Below, piece after piece: positions 33,001-45,732 of a DNA stretch of 64,000 bases. The position numbers and the translations under genes were made by a program. The notes beneath the pieces were generated by a model. That model did no database searches and was not told the origin of the DNA. It saw only the letters and a list, made by a program, of their open reading frames with translations. Position 1 is the first letter of the stretch. The number at the start of each line of letters is the position of its first letter. The DNA is from Escallonia rubra (lineage: Eukaryota; Streptophyta; Magnoliopsida; Escalloniales; Escalloniaceae): contig JAVXUO010001233.1 of NCBI GenBank assembly GCA_033065855.1, forward strand, positions 1 to 64,000, read 5' to 3'.

Positions 33001-36000
33001 GGGGATGTTTTTGCAATTTCAGGTATTTATCCACCACAAGTGAAAGTCTATGAGTTAAGGGAACTTTCTTTGAAGTTTGAAAGACATTTGGTGTCGGAAA
33101 TAATCAATTTTGAGGTGCCATCCCCTTACACGTAATATACGTGTCCATTCAGTATCTTAACATCTACTAATTCTTGACAATCGCAATGTTATATATCCCT
33201 TATCTTGTTTCTCGTTGTCAAACTTTATATCAATCTTAAGCACCATGTACTTGGTGATCCACTTTATTAAGTTGAAGTTGAAGAGTATGAGTTGAGGGCA
33301 GATGACTATAATGTTTTTTGAAAGTTATTTGATCCATATGGTTAAGTGGGAGGATTGGTCATGGATGTCCATCTTTGTGCTTAACATTTCCATCCTTGAA
33401 TTTTGAGGGCTTTTTAGTTGTAGCCTAGTATTTCTCTGTAAGTAGATGGTGCGCAACAATCAGTTTTGTGGTCCAGTTCCTTCAAAGTGGTAGGAGAACT
33501 TACATTAGTTGCTGATCTTTTGTGTTTCTTACGTGTTTGGATTCAACATGACAGTCGAGGACAACAAACATTTAGCTGAATTGCAACAATTTGTTTTACC
33601 TTACGTACATCTTGAGAATTATTAACGAGAAAATAATGATATATTTCAAGGGGTATGGAATTTTATTGTGGTTCTAGGTTCCTGAAATTTTTGTATACCC
33701 AAAGTGAAAAAAAAGGAAAAAGAAAAATGAGGTGTAGACTTCAAATCTTGTCAGACGCTTGTGCAGCTTTAACGTGCTTTGAATTTTTTTGTTTATCTTT
33801 TTTAATTTGTATGTTTTCTCTTGAGCAAGTTTTGTCTTTTATGTACTTTGCCTAGTCTAATTTCTTTTAAATTAGCAGAAATATTTATTGTACTAGTTCA
33901 GATTATGCAAGATTTTTGAAACATCAGCAACTCATAGGTTTTTTGCTTCAATAGGTGTTGGGTGATGACTATTCAAAGATAGCATTTCTTTGTGCTGATC
34001 GTTCTGTCCGTCTACATGCAAAATATGGAAGTCACTACAGTTTGCGTATTCCTAGGTACTTTTTCTTTAATCTATTTTTCAGTGAAATATCTTTTGCTCT
34101 TATTTGCTCATAATCTGTTCATTTTCTTATGCTACCAAATTTCTTAATTTCAAATGGTTCCAGTATGCTTCCATCTCCCTTTCTATTTCTGCTAACTTTA
34201 GAAAAGAAGAGCTCAGTAGCCGTCCTAAACCAGATCTTGTGATATTTTCCAGCTAGAAGATGCTAGTCCAGGCATATTATACTTGCATATACGATGAGCA
34301 GAGTGGAAGATTTGAATCTGTTTGATCTCATCTCACTGTCAAATCCTAAGTCAAACTTGTTTGATCTCATTTAGCTGAATCCCAAGACCATTGTTTTCAG
34401 ATTTGACTGCAGGGTTGGCTAAGAAGATAGAGAACTAAACAGTGAAGACTGTCTTAATTTTTTTGCATGCTTCGACTCCAAGACTGCTGAATAATTAGGA
34501 GGAATGATCGATCAGACAAAAGATTGGCATGTTAACTGAAGGCAGATTTCCAAGATATAAAGAGTGCGCTTGACTAAGATTATCTAAAGTCGATGCTAAA
34601 TTTCAGATTGTCAAGACTCTTATGACTACTACAGAAAAAGCAAGTCAAAAGTTATTTAGAGGCATACAAATAAATCCTAGGTCATCAAGTTTTAACATTC
34701 TCAAGAGTCTTATGACTAACATACAGCTGTCCAAGTAGTAGATATCCACCACAGTGCATTCTTCTTTAGCAATTTTGGCATCATACAGTAGATTTTCAGC
34801 CCTCATTCACAACTACCCTGCAAATGTTATGGCAAGTTTTAATGAGCCTAAAGCACAATCTAGTAATCCTATGATACTGAAAATTAAGCCAAAGCTAAAA
34901 TTATTTCAGGAGGTTGGAAAAGAAGAGAAGGGACAAAGGTACATGATGGTACCTGCGTCTCAGAAAGAGAGAAAGAGATTAAGATAGTAGTGACGGATGA
35001 AGAAAGGGCCTTGGATAGAGGTGGTTGCAGGCTGAGGGAAGAGCAGTGCGCCGGCCGCGCGCGCGGGGTGGGGGCTGGGGGGTTGGGGGGGGGGGGGAAG
35101 GAGTTTGTCTTCTTCCTAGCCATCCAAATATTGAAGCTTCGATCAAATACTTATCTTGCTGGATTTATTTACCACCTGAACATGCTGCCTTCTGCATTGA
35201 AATCTAGGAGATAACGGTCGAGGTTTCTACATTATCCTGGAAATTCTCTCCTTGTGGTCATTCCTTCAATGCTTGGTGGAATGACATTCTTGCCTTGGAT
35301 TTCAAATGTCTACAACTGTGAAGGCTGCCTTCTTAACTCTTTGATGATAACATGTTTATAAGAATGGGGAGTTAACCCTTGGATATTGCCTCTTTATATG
35401 AGAAGTCAACCTTTGCTAGCAATAAATGAAATTGTGCGGCTGCCTTTCATTTTGTGTGCTTGTTGTTATCCTTTCCTGAGCTTTTGTTTTTTTAAACTGA
35501 TACAAGGTTTCCCAAATATCAACATGCAAAGAAAGCGAATCGTAGGTCATGGATGGATCTCTACAACCATAGATACTTTAATCTGTTAGATAGCTAGATT
35601 TTGGAGAACAACAATTGACTGGTGAAAAATAATATGCTGTAACATTGATTTCGTATTCATACTTTATTTGTCGTTAATCTTAATCAACCAATTGCATTTA
35701 ACAAAAGTCATTTGAAACGAATTGCATCTAACAAAAGCCACTTGAGCAGCTTGGTAGCAGTTCCTAGCTGTGCCTATGCTACTATTTAAAGCTCCAAAAT
35801 TTCTGATTTCAGCTTAGATGTACACAGCCCTGTGAAGGCTGAAATGCGTTTCTGTTGCTCTAATATTGAAGTTTGTGTGTCTTAACATTTGATGACAAAG
35901 ACGAATTGATGACAAAATACATGTGTCTTATATGATGAAGACGAATTGTTTCAAGCTGTGAATACTTATAGATGATGCAACTCTAAAGGTTAAAGCCCAG

Positions 36001-39000
36001 AAGTTACTGTATCCTCTCGTGCATCGGAGCCCATATTGTGAGATGCGCTCAGTACCTGTAAACTTCAATATGCATAGATTACCCACCTTTTTACGTCTGT
36101 GTCGCATCGTATCATAGACATGTATCCTGTATTATGCGATATTGAGAGTTATGAGTATGATACATCTTGAAGTCACCTGACTTGACATGTATGTTTTTTG
36201 GAAGGGTCCCATGTAGTTTTTAGAACTTTTGAATGGAATCTCGGACTTACGCTACACATTTATTGACTTAGGAGAAGGAGCCACTGGGATTTGTGTATTC
36301 TGCTTTCTGTCCTCTCTATCTGTCTCCATCTCTCGATATTATTGTAGTTAGAATTCTAAAACTGCTGGTCTGATATGTGCTTAACAGGATGGGAAGGGAT
36401 ATTGCATATGATTGTTGGTCTTGTGACTTGTTTTGTGCTGCATCTTCTCCAGATCTATACAGGATTAATTTAGAACAGGTATGTTCTTCAATAATTTTTT
36501 CATCTAGTTGCTTGGCAATTTTTGGTATGAATTTCTTTTTGCCTCTTTCATCAGATATTTTAGAATATGCTTGTTAGAAGTATGAAAGTTAAACTGTCTA
36601 CCTTGTTGTATATCAATAAAGCTACATTCCATATGACATTTATGCGGAACACTTGAACATAAATAGCATTGCATTAGTTGCGCTATGTATGAGAAGTCAA
36701 TTCCTCAAAATCAACACGTTTAGTTGTTAATGCTAGAAGTCGCAAGGAGTGGTAATGACGCCGATATAATGGCTAACAAAGTATGTTGAAAGCTATTATT
36801 AGCATCTTATCTATTAACATATTGGCCTAAAATAGTTTTGACCCTTTATGTAATTAGAATTCCATTAGTTTAATTAGAAAATTCTCAAACTGGGTTATTA
36901 GAACTTCAGTTACCATTATGGTTTTTTAATGTTTCTATTTAAACTTGTATAAGCCATCGTTTTGAGGGTGTTCAGTTGATTCGAGTTATAAAACATTTTT
37001 TTTCCTGGGGTTAAGGTGCCTCCTCTATTCCGCTGCATCAGCTAATAATGCTGTAGACCTAGAGATGCCGTCTAGAGGTAGACCAAGGAGAGAGAGCACC
37101 ATTGTACAGTGCAGATTTGCTAAAGTCAATGTTATTAATGATTTGGTCTTTTTCTTTGCTTTTGTGGATTATAATGAATGAGAAGCTTTTAGCTTATTGG
37201 CGAAGAATGACAATTATTAATATCTCAAAAACCTTCTAAGTTTCTTATTTGATAAGCAAAGAAGTATTATGCACAAAGTCACCAGAAGGGGCGAATCTCT
37301 GTACATGGGGAGAGTACTGTCAAGTACCAAGACATGGAGAAAGACTATCCAAAAATGCTAAACAGGCATCATTTAGCAAAGTCCTCCCTGAAACAAAACA
37401 AAGTCTACAAATCCAGGGCCTTCGATCTAACAGTTTGCAGTGCAACACCTTGAAAAGCTCTTAAGTTTCTTTCCATCCAAACACACCAGAACAAAACACA
37501 GGAGGGAACAGAAACCACTGCTTCCGCCGTCGTCTCCGCCTGTTGAACAAAGAGCAATTCCTCGACAGATCCACCACTGAGCTGGGCAATAACCAGGTCA
37601 CACCGACAGGGCAGTGTAAGAAAAGATGGTCATGGACTCCCCATCCATCTCAGTGTGTAACACCTATTAACCTTATCTCTCCACCTTTCCTCAAGTTGTC
37701 ACCCATTTAGATGGCATTTCTAGCTGCCCCAAGAGAAGAGACAAACAAGAGGTGGAGCGGAAGAGCATCACACCCCCTTCCATGGAAAAGAGACCTTCTC
37801 CTTTACGGTAAAAAAAGAGGAAAAGGATTTTACAATGAAAATGGCGTTGCCACCATCTCAATCTCACTCCCCCGCCTCAAAAAAAAAAAAAAAAGAAAGA
37901 AAAAACATTATGTCGTCCCTCGTGCCAGCAATGTCTACTGAGTAAAAGAGCTCGAAGAAGCTGGCGACAGAATCTAGCAAATGTTGCCTAAAGATGGGGT
38001 GCAAGTCAGTAATGGCAAGAATATCAGCCACTAATGCCTCCTTATGGGTAGTTAGGGGAAATAGGTTAGGATAAGACTTGGTTAAAGGATGTTTCAGAAA
38101 CCTTGTTAAAGTTTGAGAGCATCTTTTCCTTCCCATTATTTTCCTTGTCTTTTGGCTAAAGAAACAGGAATAGAAACTAAATTATGTTATAAAGATCACA
38201 TTTCCGCCTTTTTGCGCTGGGTTTTTATCTCAAGGAAAATTCCAATTAGACACAATTAAAGACGACTTTTCGTGATGACATGTTTCCTTATAAGACTCAC
38301 CCCGATAAAGACCTGACCTATGTTATCTCCACCCATCAGTTGTTGAACCATCATCTATCGCCCAATAGCCGACCTCAACTTGTTTGGAAAGGCTTATATG
38401 ACAATAATCTATGGTCAAAGAACAAAATCTGTTCTGTGGCAACGATGGCTCCACCTAGGGTCATCTAAAAACCGACTAATGTCTTTGTTAATAAGAAAAT
38501 GGGATTGGTTGGATCCTGGAGGTCTGCGTGGTGGCTATAGTGATACTGATGATTTGCCACCTGAGTTGATTATTTCCAAATCTTTTCCCCTTCGAGTAGA
38601 AACCATTCTCTTCTGATGCATACTTCATTTTAAAATCTATCTTCCCTCCGCAGAAAACAAAATAATCAAAATTAAACGTAAAGATAATCAAATGAAGTTT
38701 CAGTGTGTTTACTCGTGTAGACATTTATTGTACCTCATCATTGATTTTCCCATCGTAAATCCCCAGAGATATACAATCACAGGTCAGGCTTGGCAAAGAA
38801 AATGACAGTTCATGCAAATCATACCATGGCTGACCAAGTTCGCTCCCATCTTCATTGTGTTGTGAGTAACATCATCAGCATCATTCAACCTCCACACATG
38901 GCTGTCCAGGCCTTATTCACAAGCTGGTACCAGCAAGCCATTGGTAGATACGGGATTTGGTACCAGTAAGCGTAAGAATTGCTTGACTGGCATGTTGATG

Positions 39001-40770
39001 TAGTTGCGCCCATGTTTGTATGTAAAACGTTATATAATACTGTCTTTTTGGAACTGTTTTAGAATCCAAGTATTTAGCATCAAAAGTTTCTCTAAGCTCT
39101 GATTTCAAGATTCTAATATCTTTTCATCACAGGGACGCTTCCTCTCCTCATTTAATACGCAATCCCCAGCACTAAATGTAGTCTCCCGAAGGTTGGTTAA
39201 ACCTAATACTTTTGAATGCCCACCTTGTTTCTTGTTAATAACAATTTCGTATTCTCTTTCACCTACTGGACTTATCCATCACCGATACTCTTTTATTATT
39301 CTAATCAGCAAGCTTCACGGATTAGTTGCTTGCGGTGGCGAGGATGGCGCTGTTGAATGTTTTGATACGAGAACAAGATCTTCTGTTGGTAGGATCAATG
39401 CTGTTACACCTGCTGGTGATGTTGACCAGGTAGCGTGTCTCCTCCTTAACACTATCATAAGTGGAATGGTGGACAGTATTTTGCATCTGGAAATTGCATA
39501 TGCATTTGCAAGTGGGATTTCTGGTAAATTCGAATAGTAATTGCTTAATATATTTTTTTCTCGAAAGATGGGAAACAATAGTTGAATTGTCAAATGGGTT
39601 CTCATTTATGATGCTAGTCTATAATTTATTCCTATGATGGAGAAATCTAACAATTTATGCAACTGCAGGAAGTTACTGCCATTGAGTTTGATGGAGTTGG
39701 AGGCTACCTCATGGCTGTTGGGAGTAGTGCTGGAAAGGTAATGCTATAATACTCAACAGAATGATAGTAACAACATCCGTCTCATCCTGATTCTGGTTCC
39801 CATATCTTGAATTGTATAAAAGTGATTGATTTCCCAGTAAGAGCTGGCTCAAACGGGAGTGGCCAACATAAAATGCATTCTGGTGTATTCCTCGGGTTTC
39901 ATCATCCTCGTTTTTAACTTTTCAATATTATGCAGCATCAACATTGGATAGCTTGTACTTTTTGACGTGAAAGTAGTTTTTGTTAAATCTAGAAATAGTC
40001 TTGTGATTTTTCAATATACTTTTTGTTGTCTTGACAACCTATTGCTGCTGTTTAATACACAGGTATTGATATATGACCTGCGTTCTTCGTATCCTATGCG
40101 AGTAAAAGATCACATGTGAGTTCTCTGTTGGGCTGCTTGTTATATCAGGCAATATGTATACAATGCCAGAATGAGCTTTATGTTTGCTTATGGGTTCTTG
40201 GTCTTGCCAACTGTCTCTCTTTGTAGGTACGGTAGTCCAATATTGAATATAAAGTGGCATCAAACTCTGAACTCTGAACGCCCGAAGTTGATCACTAGTG
40301 ATCGCCATATCGTCCGGATTTGGGACCCAGATACGGTAATGACTTCTTAGGTCTTCTTTTATTATCTTTGATAAGTAGTATGATCTTTATATTATTTTGC
40401 AATTACTGATCTGCCTTCGTCCTAAACTAGTTGGGGTCGGCTTCAGAACTTCTCTAAGTCAACCCATTCTTTTTAATATTTCTAGTATGAAAGAGATTAA
40501 ATGCTCGCTTATGCAGTTAATGAGCTCAAATCGAGGAACAAGCATATATATATATGTGTGTGTGTGTGTATCTTCTCCTGATCTATACTCATTCAGAGCC
40601 GACGCAACCATTTTATGGAGGGGAAGGGATGTGGGGCAGACGGATTCAGCCATTCCCATCCCTCATGAGGGTCCAGCTTGCCAAAGACTTTTATGTGGAT
40701 GAGAGAGCATATTTATTAGAAGTCAAATTTGTCTTCGACTATTTGTGCTCTATAGTTTACCCTGCTTGTG

Positions 40771-40828
<58 letters not shown>

Positions 40829-43800
40829 AGCAATGGATAAGCGAGTTTTGATGAATTTGTATATTTACTTGTTAAACACGTAATGGTGACGATTCTTCGT
40901 TCTTTATTATGGTTCCTCTCAACTTGCATACATAAAACTAGCATCCAAGCGTATCATGTTGGTTGTGTTGAAGAAGTATCATATGAATGATGAATTCTAA
41001 TGTGTATAAATTTGGAAACTGTACAATTCGAAGAAGCATTTTAACATTTGTTATAGAACAAAGTTTATAGACTACCGCCATAGGGGGTGTACCCATGAAC
41101 ACCTTTAGTACACTCGAAGGAAATTACCTATACAGTAGAGGAACTTCAAAAAGCTAGCAAGGCATCATTGGAATGTACTTTCTCCTCTGCCCAGAAAGCT
41201 AGCATCGACAATAACAGACTTTTCAGGTTTTTCACTAGATACCCCTGAAAAGTTCTGCTGTTTCCTACTCTAAAGGCACTTAAGCACGCATGGTTGGATC
41301 AATATCTGCAGCTTCCAGCGCACCGTCGTCTCCTTTTGTACAAGGACCAGGTCCTCAACAAGTTCAATTCACCGCCTAACAGAACATGACCGAAGAGATC
41401 CCAAACAGGCTGAATATTGAATCTCGAAAAAGTCTGGCTACTGGACAGTGCAACATCAGACGATTCACTGACTTCCCATCCTTGCACATGAAACACCCGT
41501 TAATATTTGATCATTTTCCTCTCTCATATTATTGCCATGAAGCTTCGAGCTTCTAGCCACTTACCAAACAAAGAAACAGACAATGGAAGGAGCCGCCAAG
41601 CGCCAAATAGTGTTGGGAACCTGGGCGGTTGGAGTTTTCTGGTTTGTGTTATGTCTGAGATGGAGAGGACGTTTCTTCTTAATATATGTGCTTCTCTGTT
41701 TCAGTCGTTACGAGGGGAATTAGCAGCTAATGATATCTGTGATGGTATCCCAGTTTAAAGATTTCAAAAAAGGGGAAAAGTTTTTTCAAATACCGGTTAA
41801 TAGTAGAATGTCGTTGAAATATTATGGGTTCTTTCCTTTCATTCTGATTCTTATTTTTGTGGTTAAATTGAGCTCTGTAAAACTTTCAGGGAGAAGGCAT
41901 GACCAGCATTGAGCCAACCGCTGGAGTAATAAATGACCTGTGTGTGTTCAATGAAAGTGGGTTGATGCTTTTGGCCCTGGATAGCAGTCAGATACCATCT
42001 TATTTCTTACCTGCCCTTGGACCTGCTCCCAAATGGTGTTCTTACCTAGAAAACCTGACGGTATTTTTCTGATACGTCGTTTTGACTTCTAGGTGTTCTT
42101 GCTTTCGGATTTAACAGGTGGTAATGGTACGTGATTGTGATATTCTGCAGGAAGAGCTGGAAGAGGGTGCACAAACCACTATATATGATGATTTCAAGTT
42201 TTTGACAAAGGAGGACCTGGAGAGATTGAATCTGACAAATCTTATTGGCACCAATCTTCTTAGAGCTTATATGCATGGTTTCTTTATTGACTACCGATTG
42301 TATAAAAAGGTGATTTCCTTGTTATATCTAAAATGGAAATGGACAAGGACCCCCACCCACATCCTACAAGGTTCTATTTTAAAATTTCTCACTTATTTTC
42401 CTCAGCTTTTAAGGGAAACTTCAGTTCATTAACTTTTGGGAATTATCTCCCTGATGAGAATGGGGGTCTGTATAACGAAGTGTAAAAGAATTGCATTGAA
42501 TTGTGTGCTATCGTGCGTGATATCTATGTGCTTATATTACCTGTGAACTTGTGTAGGCACAAGCATTGGCAGATCCATTTGCATATGATACTTACATTGA
42601 GCAACGAAAACGGGAGAAACTGGACGCTGAACGTGCCTCTCGTATTACGGTTAGTACTTCCCATTGGAAGTCGCCAGTTTTATAGTTGGTGATATTTCTT
42701 GGCATTTGTCACTATTTTATGACAGACGAAATGGTGATTGTTTCTATGTTTTTGCAATTAACTTCACATGAATGTGGTTTATGTACACATGTTCTTTGTA
42801 AAGCTAGCCATAGTTTCAGTAGGTATTGATAGTAGGACTTTCTCCTTCCTGGTCCAAGTTTCAAAATGAGTATATGGAAGATTATTCAAGAGTATGAGGT
42901 AAAATGGTCGAGTAAGTAATGTATAACAAAAGTATCTCTACAGGGGTACTGAGATCATGAGTACCTGGAATGAACTTTTGGTGTCTGCCAAGACTGCCAA
43001 GTCCAGAACTAAAGTTTAAGTCTCTATTGGAGAACATTATAATTTTGTGTATGCTCCTTAAACGTAGCCTTAAAACTAGTGGTTTTGACGAACAACATTC
43101 AGGTGTATCTAAATGTTCTGTTTTGAACACATAAACATGGTTGGTCCTTTGATACTTTCTCTCACTATATCTGTTTAGCAGGTCTTAAGTTTTGAGGTAT
43201 ATAGCCAAATTCAAACAGACTTCACATTGGTAGCTTTGGACCCTGTCCAAAGCTTTACTTGTTTCCATCATATACGGTTGATCATACCTTTTCTCTTTCT
43301 GAGAGTTATTATTATTATTATTATTATTTTTTTGAGTGAAAGGATATTCAGTCTTTCACTAGTGAATCGTGTATCTAGAATTCTAGATACGGTCTTCTGT
43401 TCAGTGACATGAAAAGACGGATCTTTCTCACTCAGAAGTTGTGTAGAATACTCCTGGTGCTGCCATTTCCTGGAATTTGAAAGAGCAGCCCAAGTACCCA
43501 AAACCAGCCATCTTCATTGTTTTCGGAGAGGGTGGGGTGGGCGGTCATAAGGGCGAGAAACTGAAAAATTTTAGAAGTAAGAAAGTGAGTTCACAATGCA
43601 AACTATGGTTGGTCGATGAATGTGATGCATGATATCATTTTCCAGTTGATTGTATGCATGGTTTAGACTCATCTCAGTCTCACAAATAATTCGATTCGGG
43701 GTCAGTACACAAAGATTTAAGGTCATTTCTTCAAATTGCTCTAGATTAAGAGAGCAGAACACACTGCTATATGTCTAGATCCAAAAGCAAGATGCCTTGT

Positions 43801-45732
43801 TTTTCTCATGCTATGATGGAGTGCTGCCGTGGTAGCTTAGTGGTTAAACAGACCTCTCTTTCTATTTGTTCCTTCTATTGTGTGACATCGTTTATCTCTT
43901 GCCGGGTTCTGTTGTGTCAGAGTCGAGTTTCTAATTTAAGTACTCATGTATTGGATCCTAAATCCGACATCTTTCTTGCAGATCAAGCGGAAGCTTCCGA
44001 AAGTTAACCGGGTCCTTGCTGCTCGTCTTCTTGAAAATGAAGAAGCCGAAACTGAAAAGAAAGATACTGATATTGTTGATATCAAGAAAACATCCAAGAA
44101 ACGGAAAGGACTCACTACTGAGGTTCTGAAAGATGACCGATTTACAGGAATGTTTGAGAATAAGGTATTATGGTATCTTCTGTTGGACCTACAATCTCTC
44201 TCTCTCTCTCCCTCTCTCTCTCCCTCCCCCACCCCCCTCTCTCTCCCTCCCCCTCCCTCCTTCCCTCCCCCCCTCTTTCTACCTACTTACATACCTACCT
44301 ATGGGGCATACGTGGAGTTGACCTATAATCTCTCTTGCCCACAAATAGAGCCCCGAAGAAAAGTTTCAGCTCACGATACTACTGATTATTTCAACTGAAT
44401 TCCACTTTTTGCGCAATAGAAAATGTGTGATGTAGTTTCATCATAATGGTCTGTCGATCACTTAGCTGATTTAGTGTTGTCGATATATGCTACATCAGTC
44501 TTCACATCTGTATGAATGTTTGCACAAACTCAGAATCTTACTTTTTTGCAGGACTTCGAAATTGATGAATTTGCACCAGAGTATTTGGCTTTGCACCCTA
44601 TATCGTCCAACCCACAACCATCTTTAGTGGAGGAACATTTTGAGCCCGTTATGGAGGGTGAGGGTCTAGATGATTCTGATGCGTCTGCAGCACCCGAATC
44701 ATCAGATGATGATCGTGCAAACAATAAAAGAAGAACTGAAAATAAATCTCAAGTTCCCAGGTTAGATGTTAATTGCTTGCTTTTAGTCAAGTCGGTAAAA
44801 TTAATGGGTTCATCACACATTTGGTGCATGAGCATATATATATATATATATATACCATAGAAGGATACAAAATTTAATTTGTTTTTGCCGGAAATTTCTA
44901 CTACATGAATTCCTATATAAAGACATGGTATATAGATGAACCGCGTATGCTTTGCCCCTTTCTCATAGTTACACCTTTTGTTCCAAATTGATGTCTCTGT
45001 CTGAAAGCTGCCAGCATTTTGTTTTAACAACTTTCTATCCTAGCCAATTAATATTACGTTACGATAGTGGTAGACTTAAAACAATAGTATCGCCCTTTTT
45101 ACCAGCTTAATTAGAGAGTAGCCTCTGATTTTGGGATGTCTTAGATACTGAAGGACCTTTAGTTTTGGGATGGAGGGTGGTTTCTGATGGATTCCCAGGG
45201 ATGGTTTTGTTCTAGTCAGTTATAATGGGCAGGTGAAAGTATTACCTTTGCCGGTTTAGTGAATACTGAAATTGCGACCTATTCATACTCCTATATGGCA
45301 TGGAGATGGTGAAATCATAGTATTGCTTGGACCTTCCATGACCAAGTGATAATCTTATTACATGAAAATGCCAGATTATATGAGGTGAAGGATGCAAGGC
45401 ATGCAGAAGCATTCTGGAACCGCGTATCGCTTGCGAAGGAGGAATCTCTTCCATTAGGAGAAAGGGTGGCAGCTTTGACAAAGCATCAGGGTGCACGTAC
45501 TTTCAACAAAGTCAAGGCGGGGCCAGGAGGATCGCGAGAGATTTCCTTCATTTCCAGAAGCTCAGCAAAGTACAAGGAAGATGAAGAGGACAAGGAAACA
45601 CGACATGAAAGGAAAAGGGGTGTCGAGTCTTTGAGGCTGAAGCCGGATAGCTCAGGGTTTCGAGGCCGTGGGAGAGGCGGGGGCCGCGGGAGAGGTGGGG
45701 TTCGTGGGAGAAGCAGAGGAAGAGGCCGGTGA
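30066..45732 (+). CDS. NOL10: Nucleolar protein 10 (NOL10/Enp2, Arabidopsis EDA7-like), 16 exons
   Basis: WD40 protein of the small-subunit processome, acting in nucleolar 18S pre-rRNA maturation. Exons: 30066-30198, 32828-32926, 33023-33114, 33955-34055, 36388-36478, 39133-39191, 39309-39429, 39669-39737, 40063-40115, 40227-40335, 41890-42060, 42151-42309, 42557-42649, 43982-44164, 44552-44760, 45375-45732. They sum to 2100 nt (699 aa plus stop), with GT-AG introns and matching phases. Residues 1-44 hold STSINGVKMYSV; about 45-365 form the beta-propeller (SGIYPPQVKVYELRELSLKF, ACGGEDGAVECFD, GPAPKWCSYLENL are landmarks). A KEDLERLNLTNLIGTNLL helix region follows, then a NUC153 motif near 499-525 (DDRFTGMFENKDFEIDEF) and a C-terminal RGG/RGR tail (about 672-699). 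Length fits the family. Introns 1, 4 and 5 exceed 2 kb and contain repeats. No lesion is seen. Divergent from NEP1. Confidence 0.96.
30440..31940 (+). mobile_element. Decayed LINE fragment in NOL10 intron 1
   Basis: Conceptual translation in shifting frames gives pieces of a plant LINE ORF2: an endonuclease part (INVISAYAPLxGLAASVK and GEKLFxxGDxNG-like, about 30500-30640), FLTRTENRALCEDCYLIPGEC (about 31061-31123), WWNEEVQK (about 31392), and a C-terminal LRWFDHVQHMP/DARVR segment (about 31780-31830). The central reverse transcriptase is deleted. The relic has the same orientation as NOL10 but many stops, so it contributes no exon. Confidence 0.7.
32073..32425. mobile_element. MITE (~350 bp) in NOL10 intron 1
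   Basis: Left end CCTATGTTACATGGACTC; the right end, reverse-complemented, reads CCTATTTTACATGGACTC: an 18-bp terminal inverted repeat with one mismatch. Possible target duplications TTGCTG/TTGTTG flank it. Both ends carry GACAC(T/A) and GTACCCG phrases, resembling the GGACTC/TGTCGGACAC repeats widespread in eudicots. No coding capacity. Confidence 0.65.
34056..36387. other. NOL10 intron 4, no element identified
   Basis: A 2.3-kb intron, mostly AT-rich. It has a short extremely G-rich tract at 35050-35100 (a GCGC run followed by G-runs) that stands out from its surroundings. No coding exon, RNA gene or classified repeat is recognised. Confidence 0.4.
36479..39132. other. NOL10 intron 5, unclassified inserted sequence
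   Basis: A 2.65-kb intron. The 37240-38140 part differs in composition and may be an old insertion read on the minus strand, but no domain could be recognised. An A-run lies at 37879-37893. Confidence 0.35.
40768..40826. repeat. (CT)n(AT)n microsatellite in NOL10 intron 10
   Basis: Around 14 CT units run directly into around 15 AT units. A TG/TA run also occurs at 40544-40570 in the same intron. Confidence 0.95.
43810..43950 (+). mobile_element. Possible SINE remnant in NOL10 intron 13
   Basis: TGGTAGCTTAGTGGTTA (about 43832-43848) fits a pol III A-box, and GAGTCGAGTTTCTAA (about 43920-43934) is a mutated B-box at a somewhat long spacing. No tail or target duplication was found, so this is a weak call. 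Confidence 0.3.
44190..44280. repeat. Polypyrimidine CT/CCT tract just after NOL10 exon 14
   Basis: About 90 bp of (CT)n and C-rich CCT units beginning 26 bp after the donor of exon 14. Confidence 0.95.
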
